Source: Streptococcus sanguinis
GTDB lineage: Bacteria; Bacillota; Bacilli; Lactobacillales; Streptococcaceae
Length of the DNA stretch: 64,000 nucleotides
Assembly (NCBI RefSeq): GCF_001078705.1
Contig: NZ_CDMW01000001.1
Location: 625,106-689,105, forward strand
Direction: 5' to 3'
The notes below the pieces were generated by a model. It had not been told where the DNA came from, ran no database searches, and worked only from the letters and a program-made list of their open reading frames with translations. Positions 1 to 7,313 of this stretch are shown here, one piece after another. Numbering within the stretch: position 1 is the stretch's first letter; every line of letters starts with the position of its first letter. Made by a program: the position numbers and the translations under genes.

Positions 1-2
1 AT

Positions 3-1640
3 GGTAATGGAGGAGAGTGGGGTTATCACGCACGGCGGGATGGAATCAGAGTTGATAACAAACCAGCTCTCGGCTCAGTTGCATGGTATGATAATCAATA
101 TAAGCATGTTGCCTGGGTTTCAAATGTATTGGGAGATAATGTAGAAATTGAAGAATATAATTGGTTCGGAGATCATCGATATCATCGACAAATTGTACAT
201 AAAAGTACAATTACCGGTTTCATTCATTTCAAAGATATTGCTGGAGGTTCTTCTAATCCAACTCCCCAACCTTCAGATAACCGAGGAATCCCTGCCAGTG
301 GAGTATATCACTTCACTCAAAGAGCCTCCATTAAAGCTGAACCTAAGATGTCTAGTCCTGAATTAGCTTATTATGATGCAGGACAAACTGTTACATATGA
401 TCGCAAATTGGAAGCAGATGGCCATCAATGGATTAGCTATCTCTCCTTTGCTGGAAATCGTAGATATATTGCCATTGGAGTAACAAAGCCAAAGGCTCCT
501 TTAAAGGGAACCTTGACTATCCAAAACAATAATGCTCAGACAGGGACTTTTGATGTCATTGTATCTGATGTCTCTAGCCCGTATGGTGTGAAAGAAGTGA
601 AATTACCAACTTGGTCAAGTGAAAATGGACAAGATGATATTGTTTGGTACACTGCTGCTAAACAGCCTAATGGAACATATAAAATAACTGTCAATGCAAA
701 TAAACATAAAGGTTCTACAGGAGAGTATAATATCCATCTATATTATGTTCAAAATAATGGAGAAATGGTTGGAGCTGGGGGAACGAAGACTACCGTTTCT
801 ATTAAGAAGCCTGAAGGGAAAATTACTATTCAAAATAATAATCCAAAAACAGGAACCTTTGATGTAGTTATATCTAACATTTCCAATCTTGGTGGTGTAA
901 AAGAAGTAAAAGTACCTATATGGTCTAGTGCGAATGATCAAGATGATATTATTTGGTATACTCCTAAAAGACAATCGGATGGCACTTACAAATTGACAAT
1001 AAAGGCTAGCGATCATAAATATTCCACTGGAAAATATAATGTGCATTTATACTATGTTCAAAATAATGGCCAAATGATTTGTGTAACAGGAACGACGACA
1101 GAAGTCTCCTTGGATAAGGAATTAATCCGGCCGACAGGAACTATTACTATTCGGAATAATACTTCAAAGACAGGTACCTTTGATATTATTGTGTCTAATG
1201 TTTCTAATCCTGGTGGTGTAAAAGAAGTAAAGGTACCTACATGGTCTGCTGCCAATGACCAAGATGACGTGGTTTGGTACACTGCTAGCAAGCAACCAGA
1301 TGGGACTTACAAACAGACTGTTAAAGTAAGTGATCATAAAAATTCCACAGGGAAATACAACGTCCACCTGTACTACGTTCAGGATGACGGAAAACTTGTA
1401 GGTGCCGGCTCAGCTACTACGGAAGTCTCATTACCAGCTATATCTATTCCATCAAAAGGGAATTACGTTTTTCAAGGCTATGCTTCTATTCGGTCTGAAG
1501 CTAAAATATCAAGTCCAGAACTAGCAAACTTTGACAAAGGGAGCACAGTCTTTTATGATCAAACTTTTATTGCAGATGGCCATCAGTGGATTAGCTATGT
1601 TGGGTATAGTGGTAGTCGTCGTTATGTGGCAATAAATTAA
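3..1640 (+). CDS. Secreted CHAP-domain protein with SH3b and Bsp-like repeats (5' end missing)
   Basis: The reading frame is open from base 3 with no start in view, so the N-terminus, including any signal peptide and the catalytic Cys region, lies upstream. The first ~50 visible residues (GNGGEWGY, then GSVAWYDNQYKHVAWV) match the C-terminal half of a CHAP amidase/endopeptidase domain. An SH3b module (about 288-476) follows, then three GBS Bsp-like repeats and a second SH3b module (about 1449-1637) closely related to the first (SSPEL..., DGHQWISY...). Family knowledge: CHAP enzymes cut peptidoglycan peptides or amide bonds outside the cell, and SH3b modules bind the wall. No LPXTG motif is present, so retention is probably by SH3b. 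The exact substrate is unknown. Confidence 0.85.
   Translation, partial: GNGGEWGYHARRDGIRVDNKPALGSVAWYDNQYKHVAWVSNVLGDNVEIEEYNWFGDHRYHRQIVHKSTITGFIHFKDIAGGSSNPTPQPSDNRGIPASGVYHFTQRASIKAEPKMSSPELAYYDAGQTVTYDRKLEADGHQWISYLSFAGNRRYIAIGVTKPKAPLKGTLTIQNNNAQTGTFDVIVSDVSSPYGVKEVKLPTWSSENGQDDIVWYTAAKQPNGTYKITVNANKHKGSTGEYNIHLYYVQNNGEMVGAGGTKTTVSIKKPEGKITIQNNNPKTGTFDVVISNISNLGGVKEVKVPIWSSANDQDDIIWYTPKRQSDGTYKLTIKASDHKYSTGKYNVHLYYVQNNGQMICVTGTTTEVSLDKELIRPTGTITIRNNTSKTGTFDIIVSNVSNPGGVKEVKVPTWSAANDQDDVVWYTASKQPDGTYKQTVKVSDHKNSTGKYNVHLYYVQDDGKLVGAGSATTEVSLPAISIPSKGNYVFQGYASIRSEAKISSPELANFDKGSTVFYDQTFIADGHQWISYVGYSGSRRYVAIN
507..1433 (+). repeat. Three tandem GBS Bsp-like repeats inside the CHAP protein gene
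   Basis: Three units of about 98-99 residues lie at 507-803, 816-1109 and 1137-1433. Each begins G(T/K)(L/I)TI(Q/R)NN and carries TGTFD, GGVKEVK or YGVKEVK, QDD(I/V).WYT, DGTYK/NGTYK and (I/V)HLYYVQ. Unit-to-unit identity is high, which suggests internal duplication; the DNA copies could recombine and change repeat number between strains. Confidence 0.85.
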
Positions 1641-1664
1641 TTTTATAATATTTCAACATGATTA

Positions 1665-1693
1665 TTGATTTTATTGATTTAAAATGTTACAAT
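1665..1693 (+). promoter_or_regulatory. Promoter of the lipoprotein gene
   Basis: TTGATT (1665-1670), a 17-bp spacer and TACAAT (1688-1693) with a TG extension; AGGAGG at 1721-1726 serves the ATG at 1735. Confidence 0.7.
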
Positions 1694-1734
1694 AAGATTA
1701 CAAAAAGGTATTAATTCACGAGGAGGCCTCTTTT

Positions 1735-2352
1735 ATGAAAATGCAAAAATTACTGCTTACTAGTACAACGCTTGTTGCGTCCGTTTTCTTACTTATTTCT
1801 TGTGGCAAACAGCAGGAGAAGCAGCTACCTCAAAGTAGTAGCTCTAGTCAAACAGTTCAAACTTCTAAATCAGATGACAAATCTGAAGCGAAAGTTGTTC
1901 AATCAGCTAGCCAAGATGAAACTGATGTGGCATCGGCATCTTCTGAAGCTCAGCCTAAAAATGAAACAAAGTCTGACACGAAAGACCCAGCCACTCCAGC
2001 AGCGGGTATCGATGTCAATGCTTTGGCGGCAGGAGATTTTTCTACTGTGGCTGGTACCTGGCAAAATGATTTGGGGGATCAATTTGTTATTGATGGCAAT
2101 GGTTCAACAGTGCTCAAACGAAGTTCAGGAGAAGTGATTGACAATAATACCTTTTACAATGGTAGAGTTGATAATAATAAATATGTTGTATCTTTTGGGT
2201 ACTATAGCTCTGGTAGCAGTGATCCCTTGTTCTTTATTCCAGAAGGTGCTGCATTGCCCTTGACAGGTAATCCTGCTCCAAAAGAACAATTGCAACTAGG
2301 CAGCGATGCTATCACTGCTTCCCAGCATCCGTATTATCGCGTATCTAATTAG
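1735..2352 (+). CDS. DUF6287-type lipoprotein
   Basis: A 205-residue protein with a type II signal peptide: KMQK, a hydrophobic stretch and the lipobox LISC, with the lipidated Cys near residue 23. Residues ~25-90 are Ser/Gln/Lys/Asp-rich, a typical flexible linker. The C-terminal part (AAGDFSTVAGTWQNDLGDQF onward) resembles the streptococcal DUF6287 domain, a small beta-rich extracellular domain of unknown function. It should sit on the outer face of the cytoplasmic membrane. It has its own promoter and terminator, so it is probably monocistronic. The start is fixed by a perfect AGGAGG 8 bases upstream. The role is unknown. Confidence 0.85.
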   Translation: MKMQKLLLTSTTLVASVFLLISCGKQQEKQLPQSSSSSQTVQTSKSDDKSEAKVVQSASQDETDVASASSEAQPKNETKSDTKDPATPAAGIDVNALAAGDFSTVAGTWQNDLGDQFVIDGNGSTVLKRSSGEVIDNNTFYNGRVDNNKYVVSFGYYSSGSSDPLFFIPEGAALPLTGNPAPKEQLQLGSDAITASQHPYYRVSN

Positions 2353-2361
2353 TGACTGTAT

Positions 2362-2396
2362 AGGTGGGGTTAGGGATGATGTTCCCAGCTCCACCT
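2362..2396 (+). terminator. Terminator after the lipoprotein gene
   Basis: AGGTGGGG pairs with CTCCACCT around an inner GGGA/TCCC stem, followed by TTTATTT. Confidence 0.75.
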
Positions 2397-2430
2397 TTAT
2401 TTGGATAAAAAAACATGAAGGGAGTAAAAA

Positions 2431-2736
2431 ATGGCCACCTTAATGATGAAAAAAATAGCTGAGGACTTAAATAAGATTAGAGTATTGGATGAAAATGGAG
2501 CTTTGGTGGCTTACTATGCCCTTCTGCCGGCTGACTTTTCTGGTGGTGACAGCAAGCTTTATCTTGAAAATCCAACGAGTCAAAGGCGGATGTATAGAAT
2601 TTATCAAAATATGAAACCCTTTTTATTTCCTATTGTCCCAGCTCATGATTGTACCGTGATTTATCTAACATCTGAGGCTGGAGTTGAGATTACAGTCGCA
2701 GAACATCTGGAAGAATATATCTACGATAATCAATAG
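2431..2736 (+). CDS. Conserved small protein of unknown function
   Basis: A 101-residue soluble protein with no signal peptide or membrane segment. It has a mixed alpha/beta look (DENGALVAYYALLPADF, TVIYLTSEAGVEITVAEHL). GGGAG about 8 bases upstream supports the ATG at 2431; ATGs at 2443 and 2446 are alternatives. It is followed by a strong hairpin shared with the convergent nrd operon. I do not recognise the family with certainty and assign no function. Confidence 0.75.
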   Translation: MATLMMKKIAEDLNKIRVLDENGALVAYYALLPADFSGGDSKLYLENPTSQRRMYRIYQNMKPFLFPIVPAHDCTVIYLTSEAGVEITVAEHLEEYIYDNQ

Positions 2737-2752
2737 ATTAATAGTCAGTCAA

Positions 2753-2790
2753 AATCCCTCTTTCCGTATTTTGGAAAGAGGGATTCTTTG
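2753..2790. terminator. Bidirectional terminator between the small gene and nrdF
   Basis: A 13-bp stem (AATCCCTCTTTCC with GGAAAGAGGGATT) lies between two convergent genes, with T-rich sequence on the plus-strand exit. Confidence 0.8.
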
Positions 2791-2792
2791 TC

Positions 2793-3752
2793 TTATAAAC
2801 CGTAATTATAGTCGTCATCCTGCATGGCTTCAACTTCGCCCAGCAGGTAGCCGTTACCTACTTGGGAGAAGAAGTCATGGTTGGAAGTGCCGGTTGAGAT
2901 ACCGTTCATGACGATAGGATTGACATCGTCCGCTGAGTCTGGGAAGAGGGGATCCTGTCCCAGATTCATCAGAGCCTTGTTGGCATTGTAGCGCAGGAAG
3001 GTCTTGACCTCTTCGGTCCATCCGACTGTGTCATACAGGCTTTCAGTATAGCCTTCTTCATTTTCATAGAGGGTGTAGAGCAGGTCGTACATCCATTCTT
3101 TGAGTTTTTCTTGCTCGTCTTCTGGTAGTTCATTAAAACCTAGCTGGAACTTATAGCCGATATAGGTTCCATGGACAGACTCGTCACGGATAATCAGCTT
3201 GATAATTTCAGCGACATTAGCCAGTTTGTTATTACCCAGATAGTAGAGCGGAGTAAAGAAACCAGAGTAGAAGAGGAAGGTTTCTAAGAAAACGCTGGCT
3301 ATTTTCTTTTCCAGAGCTGTACCGTTCAGGTAAATTTCGTTGATAATCTCAGCTTTCTTTTGCAAGTATGGGTTGGTGTTGGTCCAGGCAAAGATTTCAT
3401 CGATTTCTGATTTGGTATTGAGCGTAGAAAAGATAGAAGAGTAAGACTTGGCGTGAACGGACTCCATAAATTGTATGTTGTTGAAGACAGCTTCTTCGTG
3501 GGCTGTGCGGACATCCTTACGTAGGGCATCCACACCAGACTCAGACTGGAGGGTATCCAGCAGTGTCAGGCCACCGAAGACCTTGCCGACCAGGTCTTTT
3601 TCCTTGTGAGACAGCTTTCTCCAGTCATCCAGGTCATTGGATAGGGGAATCCGCGTATCCAGCCAGAATTGCTCGGTCAGTTTTTCCCAGGTGGACTTAT
3701 CGATGACATCTTCAATAGCGTTCCAGTTAATGGCTTTATAGTAAGTTTGCAT
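2793..3752 (-). CDS. nrdF: Class Ib ribonucleotide reductase beta subunit NrdF
   Basis: A 319-residue ferritin-like radical subunit. It carries the metal ligands expected for class Ib: D66, E97, H100, E157, E191 and H194, with the radical tyrosine Y104 in HAKSY. Known role: houses the dimanganese (or diiron) tyrosyl-radical cofactor and passes the radical to NrdE for deoxynucleotide synthesis. Manganese loading in this class needs the flavodoxin NrdI, whose gene is not in this window. AAAGGAG precedes the ATG, and this site overlaps the stop codon of nrdK, so nrdK and nrdF are probably translationally coupled. Last gene of nrdHEKF. Confidence 0.97.
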   Translation of the reverse strand: MQTYYKAINWNAIEDVIDKSTWEKLTEQFWLDTRIPLSNDLDDWRKLSHKEKDLVGKVFGGLTLLDTLQSESGVDALRKDVRTAHEEAVFNNIQFMESVHAKSYSSIFSTLNTKSEIDEIFAWTNTNPYLQKKAEIINEIYLNGTALEKKIASVFLETFLFYSGFFTPLYYLGNNKLANVAEIIKLIIRDESVHGTYIGYKFQLGFNELPEDEQEKLKEWMYDLLYTLYENEEGYTESLYDTVGWTEEVKTFLRYNANKALMNLGQDPLFPDSADDVNPIVMNGISTGTSNHDFFSQVGNGYLLGEVEAMQDDDYNYGL

Positions 3753-3762
3753 TCGTTCTCCT

Positions 3763-3873
3763 TTAGTAGATGGTACGACCTGATGTGGTATCAGCTATCA
3801 CTTCTTGGATACTGTCCCAATGCTCCACGATTTCACCTTCCTGTTCATGATGAGGAAGGTGAAATTGTGACAT
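3763..3873 (-). CDS. nrdK: Small protein NrdK between nrdE and nrdF
   Basis: A 36-codon frame starting MSQFHLPHHEQEGEIV and ending TTSGRTIY fits exactly in the gap between nrdE and nrdF. AAAAGGAAA lies about 8 bases before its ATG. Its TAA is fused to the AAAGGAG of nrdF. The protein is acidic, with three His in its first nine residues. Position and size match the small gene called nrdK in streptococcal nrdHEKF operons; its biochemical role is not known to me. The arms of a strong mRNA hairpin fall inside the gene, so part of its conservation could reflect RNA structure. Easily missed by gene callers because of its length. Confidence 0.75.
   Translation of the reverse strand: MSQFHLPHHEQEGEIVEHWDSIQEVIADTTSGRTIY
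3830..3865 (-). other. Perfect 13-bp hairpin inside nrdK
   Basis: ATTTCACCTTCCT (3830-3842) and its exact reverse complement (3853-3865) flank a 10-base loop. There is no T-run after it on the transcribed strand, so it is not a standard terminator. It lies just after the nrdK start. Confidence 0.8.
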
Positions 3874-3908
3874 GGTCGAATTTCCTTTTCTTTTTCTAAA
3901 ATCTCTTG

Positions 3909-6068
3909 TTAGATGACACAGCTTTCACATTGGTTGGCACCTACTTCGCCGCCATCATCAGTGAAGGTGCGGACGTAGTAGATGGACTTGATTCCCTTGT
4001 TGAAGGCGTAGTTACGCAGGATAGAAAGGTCGCGGGTTGTCTGCTTGCTTTCTTTTTTCCATTCGTAGAGGCCTTTAGGGATATCGCTGCGCATAAAGAG
4101 AGTCAGGGAAAGTCCTTGATCCACGTGCTCAGTTGCTGCTGCATAGACATCGATAACCTTGCGCATGTCCATGTCGTAAGCGCTGGTATAGTAAGGGATA
4201 GTCTCAGTTGACAAACCAGCAGCAGGATAATAGATTTTACCGATTTTCTTTTCTTGACGTTCTTCGATCCGTTGAGTAATTGGATGAATTGAAGCAGAAA
4301 CGTCATTGATATAGCTGATAGAGCCATTTGGCGCAACGGCTAGGCGGTTTTGGTGGTAGAGACCATCAGCCTTGACCTTGTCGCGCAACTCTGCCCAATC
4401 TTCTGCAGATGGGATAAAGATGCCAGCGAAGAGTTCTTTGACACGGTCAGACTTAGGTACAAATTCACCCGTCAGGTACTTGTCAAAGTAAGTGCCGTTA
4501 GCATAGTCAGATTTTTCAAAGTTATGGAAGGTCACGCCACGCTCGCGAGCGATATTGTTAGACTCGACTAAAGTCCAGTAGTTCATGAGCATGAAGTAGA
4601 TGCTAGTGAACTCTACAGCTTCCGCTGATCCATAATCGATCAACTGCTGAGCCAAATAGCTGTGCAGTCCCATAGCTCCCAGACCAAAGGTATGCGCCAG
4701 ACTGTTACCATTGTCTATAGAAGGCACAGCTGTGATGTGTGAGCTGTCAGTGACAAAGGTCAAGGCGCGTGTCATAGTTCGGATGGATTTTCCGAAGTCA
4801 GGCGAAGTCATCATGTTGACAACGTTCGTAGAGCCTAAGTTACATGATACATCTGTTCCTAGGTGAAGATACTCTTGCGCATCATTCAAAAGGCTAGGTT
4901 CTTGCACCTGCAGGATTTCAGAGCAAAGGTTACTCATGACGATTTTACCGTCAATTGGATTTGAACGGTTGGCTGTATCAATGTTTACAACATAAGGATA
5001 GCCAGATTCTTGTTGGAGTTTGGAAATTTCTGTTTCCAAATCGCGGGCCTTGATCTTGGTCTTAGTGATATTTGGATTAGCGACCAACTCATCGTATTTT
5101 TCAGTGATGTCAAGGTAGGCAAATGGCACTCCATACTCACGTTCAACAGAATATGGGCTGAAGAGGTACATTTCTTCATTTTTACGCGCTAATTCGTAGA
5201 ACTTATCCGGAATCACGACACCAAGTGAGAGGGTTTTAACCCGAACTTTTTCGTCAGCATTTTCTTTCTTAGTAGAAAGGAAGGAGATGATATCTGGGTG
5301 GAAGACATTAAGGTAAACAACCCCAGCTCCCTGACGTTGGCCCAGCTGGTTAGAGTAAGAGAAACTGTCCTCAAAGAGTTTCATAACAGGCACAACCCCA
5401 GATGCAGCACCTTCATAGCCCTTGATAGGAGCTCCAGCTTCCCGCAGATTGCTGAGGGAAATACCGACTCCGCCTCCGATACGAGATAGTTGAAGGGCAG
5501 AGTTGATAGAGCGACCGATTGAGTTCATATCATCGGTTACTTGGATGAGGAAGCAGGAAACCAGTTCACCGCGACGAGCCCGACCAGCGTTGAGGAAGCT
5601 TGGTGTCGCCGGTTGGTAGCGTTGGTGGATAATCTCATTGGCAATATCCTTGGCGATTGCTTCATCTCCGTTGGCAAAGTAGAGGGCGTTGAAGAGTACC
5701 CGATCTTCCATGCTTTCCAGATAGTATTCACCATCGTTGGTCTTTAGTGCATACTGGTTGTAGAACTTGTAAGCAGCCATGAAAGATTTAAACTTGAAAT
5801 CTTGAGCATGGATAAAAGCAGTCAGCTCCTCGATGTATTCCGGAGAATAAAGTTCAATAAATTCCTTTTCCAAATAGTTTTCTTCTATTAAATATTTAAT
5901 TTTTTCTGTGATAGAAGAAAATTGCTTGGTGTTTGGCTCAACATTTTCCTTAAAGAAAGCCTCCAGAGCTTCTTTGTCCTTATGGAGCATAATCTGTCCG
6001 TTAATCGGACGGTTGATTTCGTTGTTGAGTCGGAAGTATGTCACATCCTCTAAATGTTTGAGTCCCAT
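3909..6068 (-). CDS. nrdE: Class Ib ribonucleotide reductase alpha subunit NrdE
   Basis: A 719-residue catalytic subunit, the normal length for the family. Visible signatures include the N-terminal Cys region (GELVSCFLIQ), the radical-site segment SNLCSEI, the CNLGSTN motif with the second redox Cys, and the C-terminal shuttle pair CESC ending in VI. Known role: reduces ribonucleoside diphosphates using electrons delivered by NrdH. AAAGGGA precedes the ATG. It is co-directional with nrdH (161 bp upstream, with a small hairpin between) and with nrdK and nrdF downstream. An aerobic enzyme; regulation by NrdR is inferred from the boxes upstream of nrdH. Confidence 0.97.
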   Translation of the reverse strand: MGLKHLEDVTYFRLNNEINRPINGQIMLHKDKEALEAFFKENVEPNTKQFSSITEKIKYLIEENYLEKEFIELYSPEYIEELTAFIHAQDFKFKSFMAAYKFYNQYALKTNDGEYYLESMEDRVLFNALYFANGDEAIAKDIANEIIHQRYQPATPSFLNAGRARRGELVSCFLIQVTDDMNSIGRSINSALQLSRIGGGVGISLSNLREAGAPIKGYEGAASGVVPVMKLFEDSFSYSNQLGQRQGAGVVYLNVFHPDIISFLSTKKENADEKVRVKTLSLGVVIPDKFYELARKNEEMYLFSPYSVEREYGVPFAYLDITEKYDELVANPNITKTKIKARDLETEISKLQQESGYPYVVNIDTANRSNPIDGKIVMSNLCSEILQVQEPSLLNDAQEYLHLGTDVSCNLGSTNVVNMMTSPDFGKSIRTMTRALTFVTDSSHITAVPSIDNGNSLAHTFGLGAMGLHSYLAQQLIDYGSAEAVEFTSIYFMLMNYWTLVESNNIARERGVTFHNFEKSDYANGTYFDKYLTGEFVPKSDRVKELFAGIFIPSAEDWAELRDKVKADGLYHQNRLAVAPNGSISYINDVSASIHPITQRIEERQEKKIGKIYYPAAGLSTETIPYYTSAYDMDMRKVIDVYAAATEHVDQGLSLTLFMRSDIPKGLYEWKKESKQTTRDLSILRNYAFNKGIKSIYYVRTFTDDGGEVGANQCESCVI

Positions 6069-6135
6069 GTTTTCCCTTTTCTATATAAATAAGATAATTA
6101 GCTAGCGGAAAAAGTTCCGCCTTACAAAAGAAACG

Positions 6136-6155
6136 GCCCCTATGAGCATAGGAGC
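6136..6155 (-). other. Hairpin between nrdH and nrdE
   Basis: An 8-bp stem (one G-U pair in the transcript) with a 4-base loop, followed on the transcribed strand by CGTTTCTTTT. It looks like a weak terminator or processing signal that could lower nrdEKF relative to nrdH. Confidence 0.5.
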
Positions 6156-6228
6156 TGCAGTTTGCCCTGATAATATGTCTTTTAGTTTATCTCCCGATCA
6201 AGGCGCGCTGCCCTCAAAATAAACTACA

Positions 6229-6447
6229 TTAAGACAGTTTTTTCAATTTACCAGGTTGGAAACCAGAAAATGCCTCAGTTGCTGTCTGAATCACAGGAGC
6301 AGCATTGAAACCAAGATCTTTGACATGGTCAATAAATTCTGGCTGCTCGTCCAAATTGATTTCGCGATATTCTACATGATTAGTATCTAAGAAGCGCTTG
6401 GTCATTTTGCACTGAACGCAGTTATTTTTTGAGTAAATAGTTACCAT
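6229..6447 (-). CDS. nrdH: Glutaredoxin-like protein NrdH
   Basis: A 72-residue thioredoxin-fold protein with the redox pair C10-V-Q-C13 and a C-terminal GFQPGKL segment typical of NrdH. Known role: electron donor to NrdE, itself reduced by thioredoxin reductase. AGAGGAA lies upstream of the ATG. First gene of the nrdHEKF operon, served by the promoter at 6498-6526 with a leader of about 45 nt. Product assignment is secure from the motif and operon context. Confidence 0.95.
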   Translation of the reverse strand: MVTIYSKNNCVQCKMTKRFLDTNHVEYREINLDEQPEFIDHVKDLGFNAAPVIQTATEAFSGFQPGKLKKLS

Positions 6448-6497
6448 TAAAGATTCCTCTAAACTTTCTTTTTTTTCTTTAAAATAAATACGAACCT

Positions 6498-6526
6498 AGT
6501 ATATCTAAAAGCAAATAGAATGTCAA
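6498..6526 (-). promoter_or_regulatory. nrdH promoter
   Basis: On the minus strand TTGACA (6526-6521), 17 bp, TATACT (6503-6498): almost consensus. Expected transcription start about 6490. Confidence 0.85.
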
Positions 6527-6533
6527 TAGTTTT

Positions 6534-6549
6534 GAACTAAATATTGTAT
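6534..6549 (-). promoter_or_regulatory. Proximal NrdR-type box
   Basis: The core CTAAATATTG matches the NrdR consensus acaCwAtATaTwGtgt at 12 of 16 positions. It sits 8 bp upstream of the nrdH -35. Confidence 0.55.
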
Positions 6550-6575
6550 GATATTTTGTTATAGGATAGATTACA

Positions 6576-6591
6576 ATACAATATATAGTGT
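6576..6591 (-). promoter_or_regulatory. Distal NrdR box
   Basis: ATACAATATATAGTGT matches the NrdR consensus at 15 of 16 positions. It is exactly 42 bp from the proximal box, four helical turns, so the two lie on one face of the DNA. Confidence 0.75.
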
Positions 6592-6788
6592 TTACATAAA
6601 CAATGAAAAGAAGTGAAAAATTGCAGAAAAGGAGCAAAATGCTGATGCGGCAATGCTTAAACAAGTCTTAAAACTTTAGAAAAATGACTGGTGGCTTTTC
6701 CTCCCAAAAATCAAAATCCAATATCTTGTGTTACAGAATTTAGGGAATCACTAGGAGGAGTGGAGGGAGGAGTTTATATCCTTATTTT

Positions 6789-6905
6789 ATGGAAATTAAC
6801 TACTATAAAAATAAGAAATTTATGAAGGAAAACTTGCTGGAAGCAATGTTTGAATAAAAGCTGAAAGATGTGGGATTTAGCTCGAAAATTCTCTCTTCAA
6901 TATAA
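6789..6905 (+). pseudogene. Possible relic of a TetR-like N-terminal helix-turn-helix
   Basis: A frame beginning MEINYYKNKKF and containing KENLLEAMFE is interrupted by TAA at 6855-6857 and continues in the same frame as KLKDVGFSSKILSSI before a second stop. The pattern (K..LLEA, then K.vGF.s..) recalls the first helices of TetR-family regulators. It is short and lacks the recognition helix. The rest of the 6448-7048 gap shows no gene. Speculative; it may be chance. Confidence 0.25.
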
Positions 6906-6958
6906 TAAGAAGAGTTTTCATTTCCTAAGAAATATTTTGTAAGCGGGCTATAAAATTC

Positions 6959-6987
6959 TTGAAAAAGATTTCAAAAGGTGATATAAT
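6959..6987 (+). promoter_or_regulatory. ptsH promoter
   Basis: TTGAAA (6959-6964), 17 bp, TATAAT (6982-6987). A half cre-like sequence TTGTAAGCG (6937-6945) lies just upstream. The leader is about 55 nt. Confidence 0.8.
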
Positions 6988-7048
6988 ATCAACTTGTAAG
7001 GGTTATCACAATAACTCAAAAAGAATTATTTAAAAGGAGAGTCTAACT

Positions 7049-7312
7049 ATGGCTTCTAAAGATTTCCACATTGTAGCAGAAACAGGTATTCACGCACGTC
7101 CAGCAACTTTGTTGGTTCAAACTGCTAGCAAATTCGCTTCAGATATCACGCTTGAATACAAAGGTAAATCAGTAAACCTGAAATCAATTATGGGTGTTAT
7201 GAGTCTTGGTGTAGGTCAAGGTGCAGACGTTGTTATCTCAGCTGAAGGTGCAGATGCAGACGATGCCATCGCTGCAATCTCCGAAACAATGGAAAAAGAA
7301 GGATTGGCTTAA
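7049..7312 (+). CDS. ptsH: Phosphocarrier protein HPr
   Basis: An 87-residue protein with H15 in GIHARPAT (phosphorylated by enzyme I) and S46 in NLKSIMGV (phosphorylated by HPr kinase). Known role: passes phosphate from enzyme I to the sugar-specific EIIA proteins of the phosphotransferase system; HPr-Ser-P is the co-effector of CcpA. AAAGGAGAG precedes the ATG. Its stop is one base before the ptsI start, so the two are co-translated. This gene links the PTS to the catabolite-controlled glg operon nearby. Confidence 0.98.
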   Translation: MASKDFHIVAETGIHARPATLLVQTASKFASDITLEYKGKSVNLKSIMGVMSLGVGQGADVVISAEGADADDAIAAISETMEKEGLA

Positions 7313-7313
7313 T

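Noticed and set aside
6937-6952. cre site upstream of ptsH
   Set aside because: Only the left half (TTGTAAGCG) fits; the right half fails at most positions, so it was not listed as a feature.
7221-7313. In-frame upstream extension of ptsI
   Set aside because: It would overlap ptsH by 92 bases in another frame and add residues absent from enzyme I proteins; the ATG at 7314 gives the standard 577 residues.
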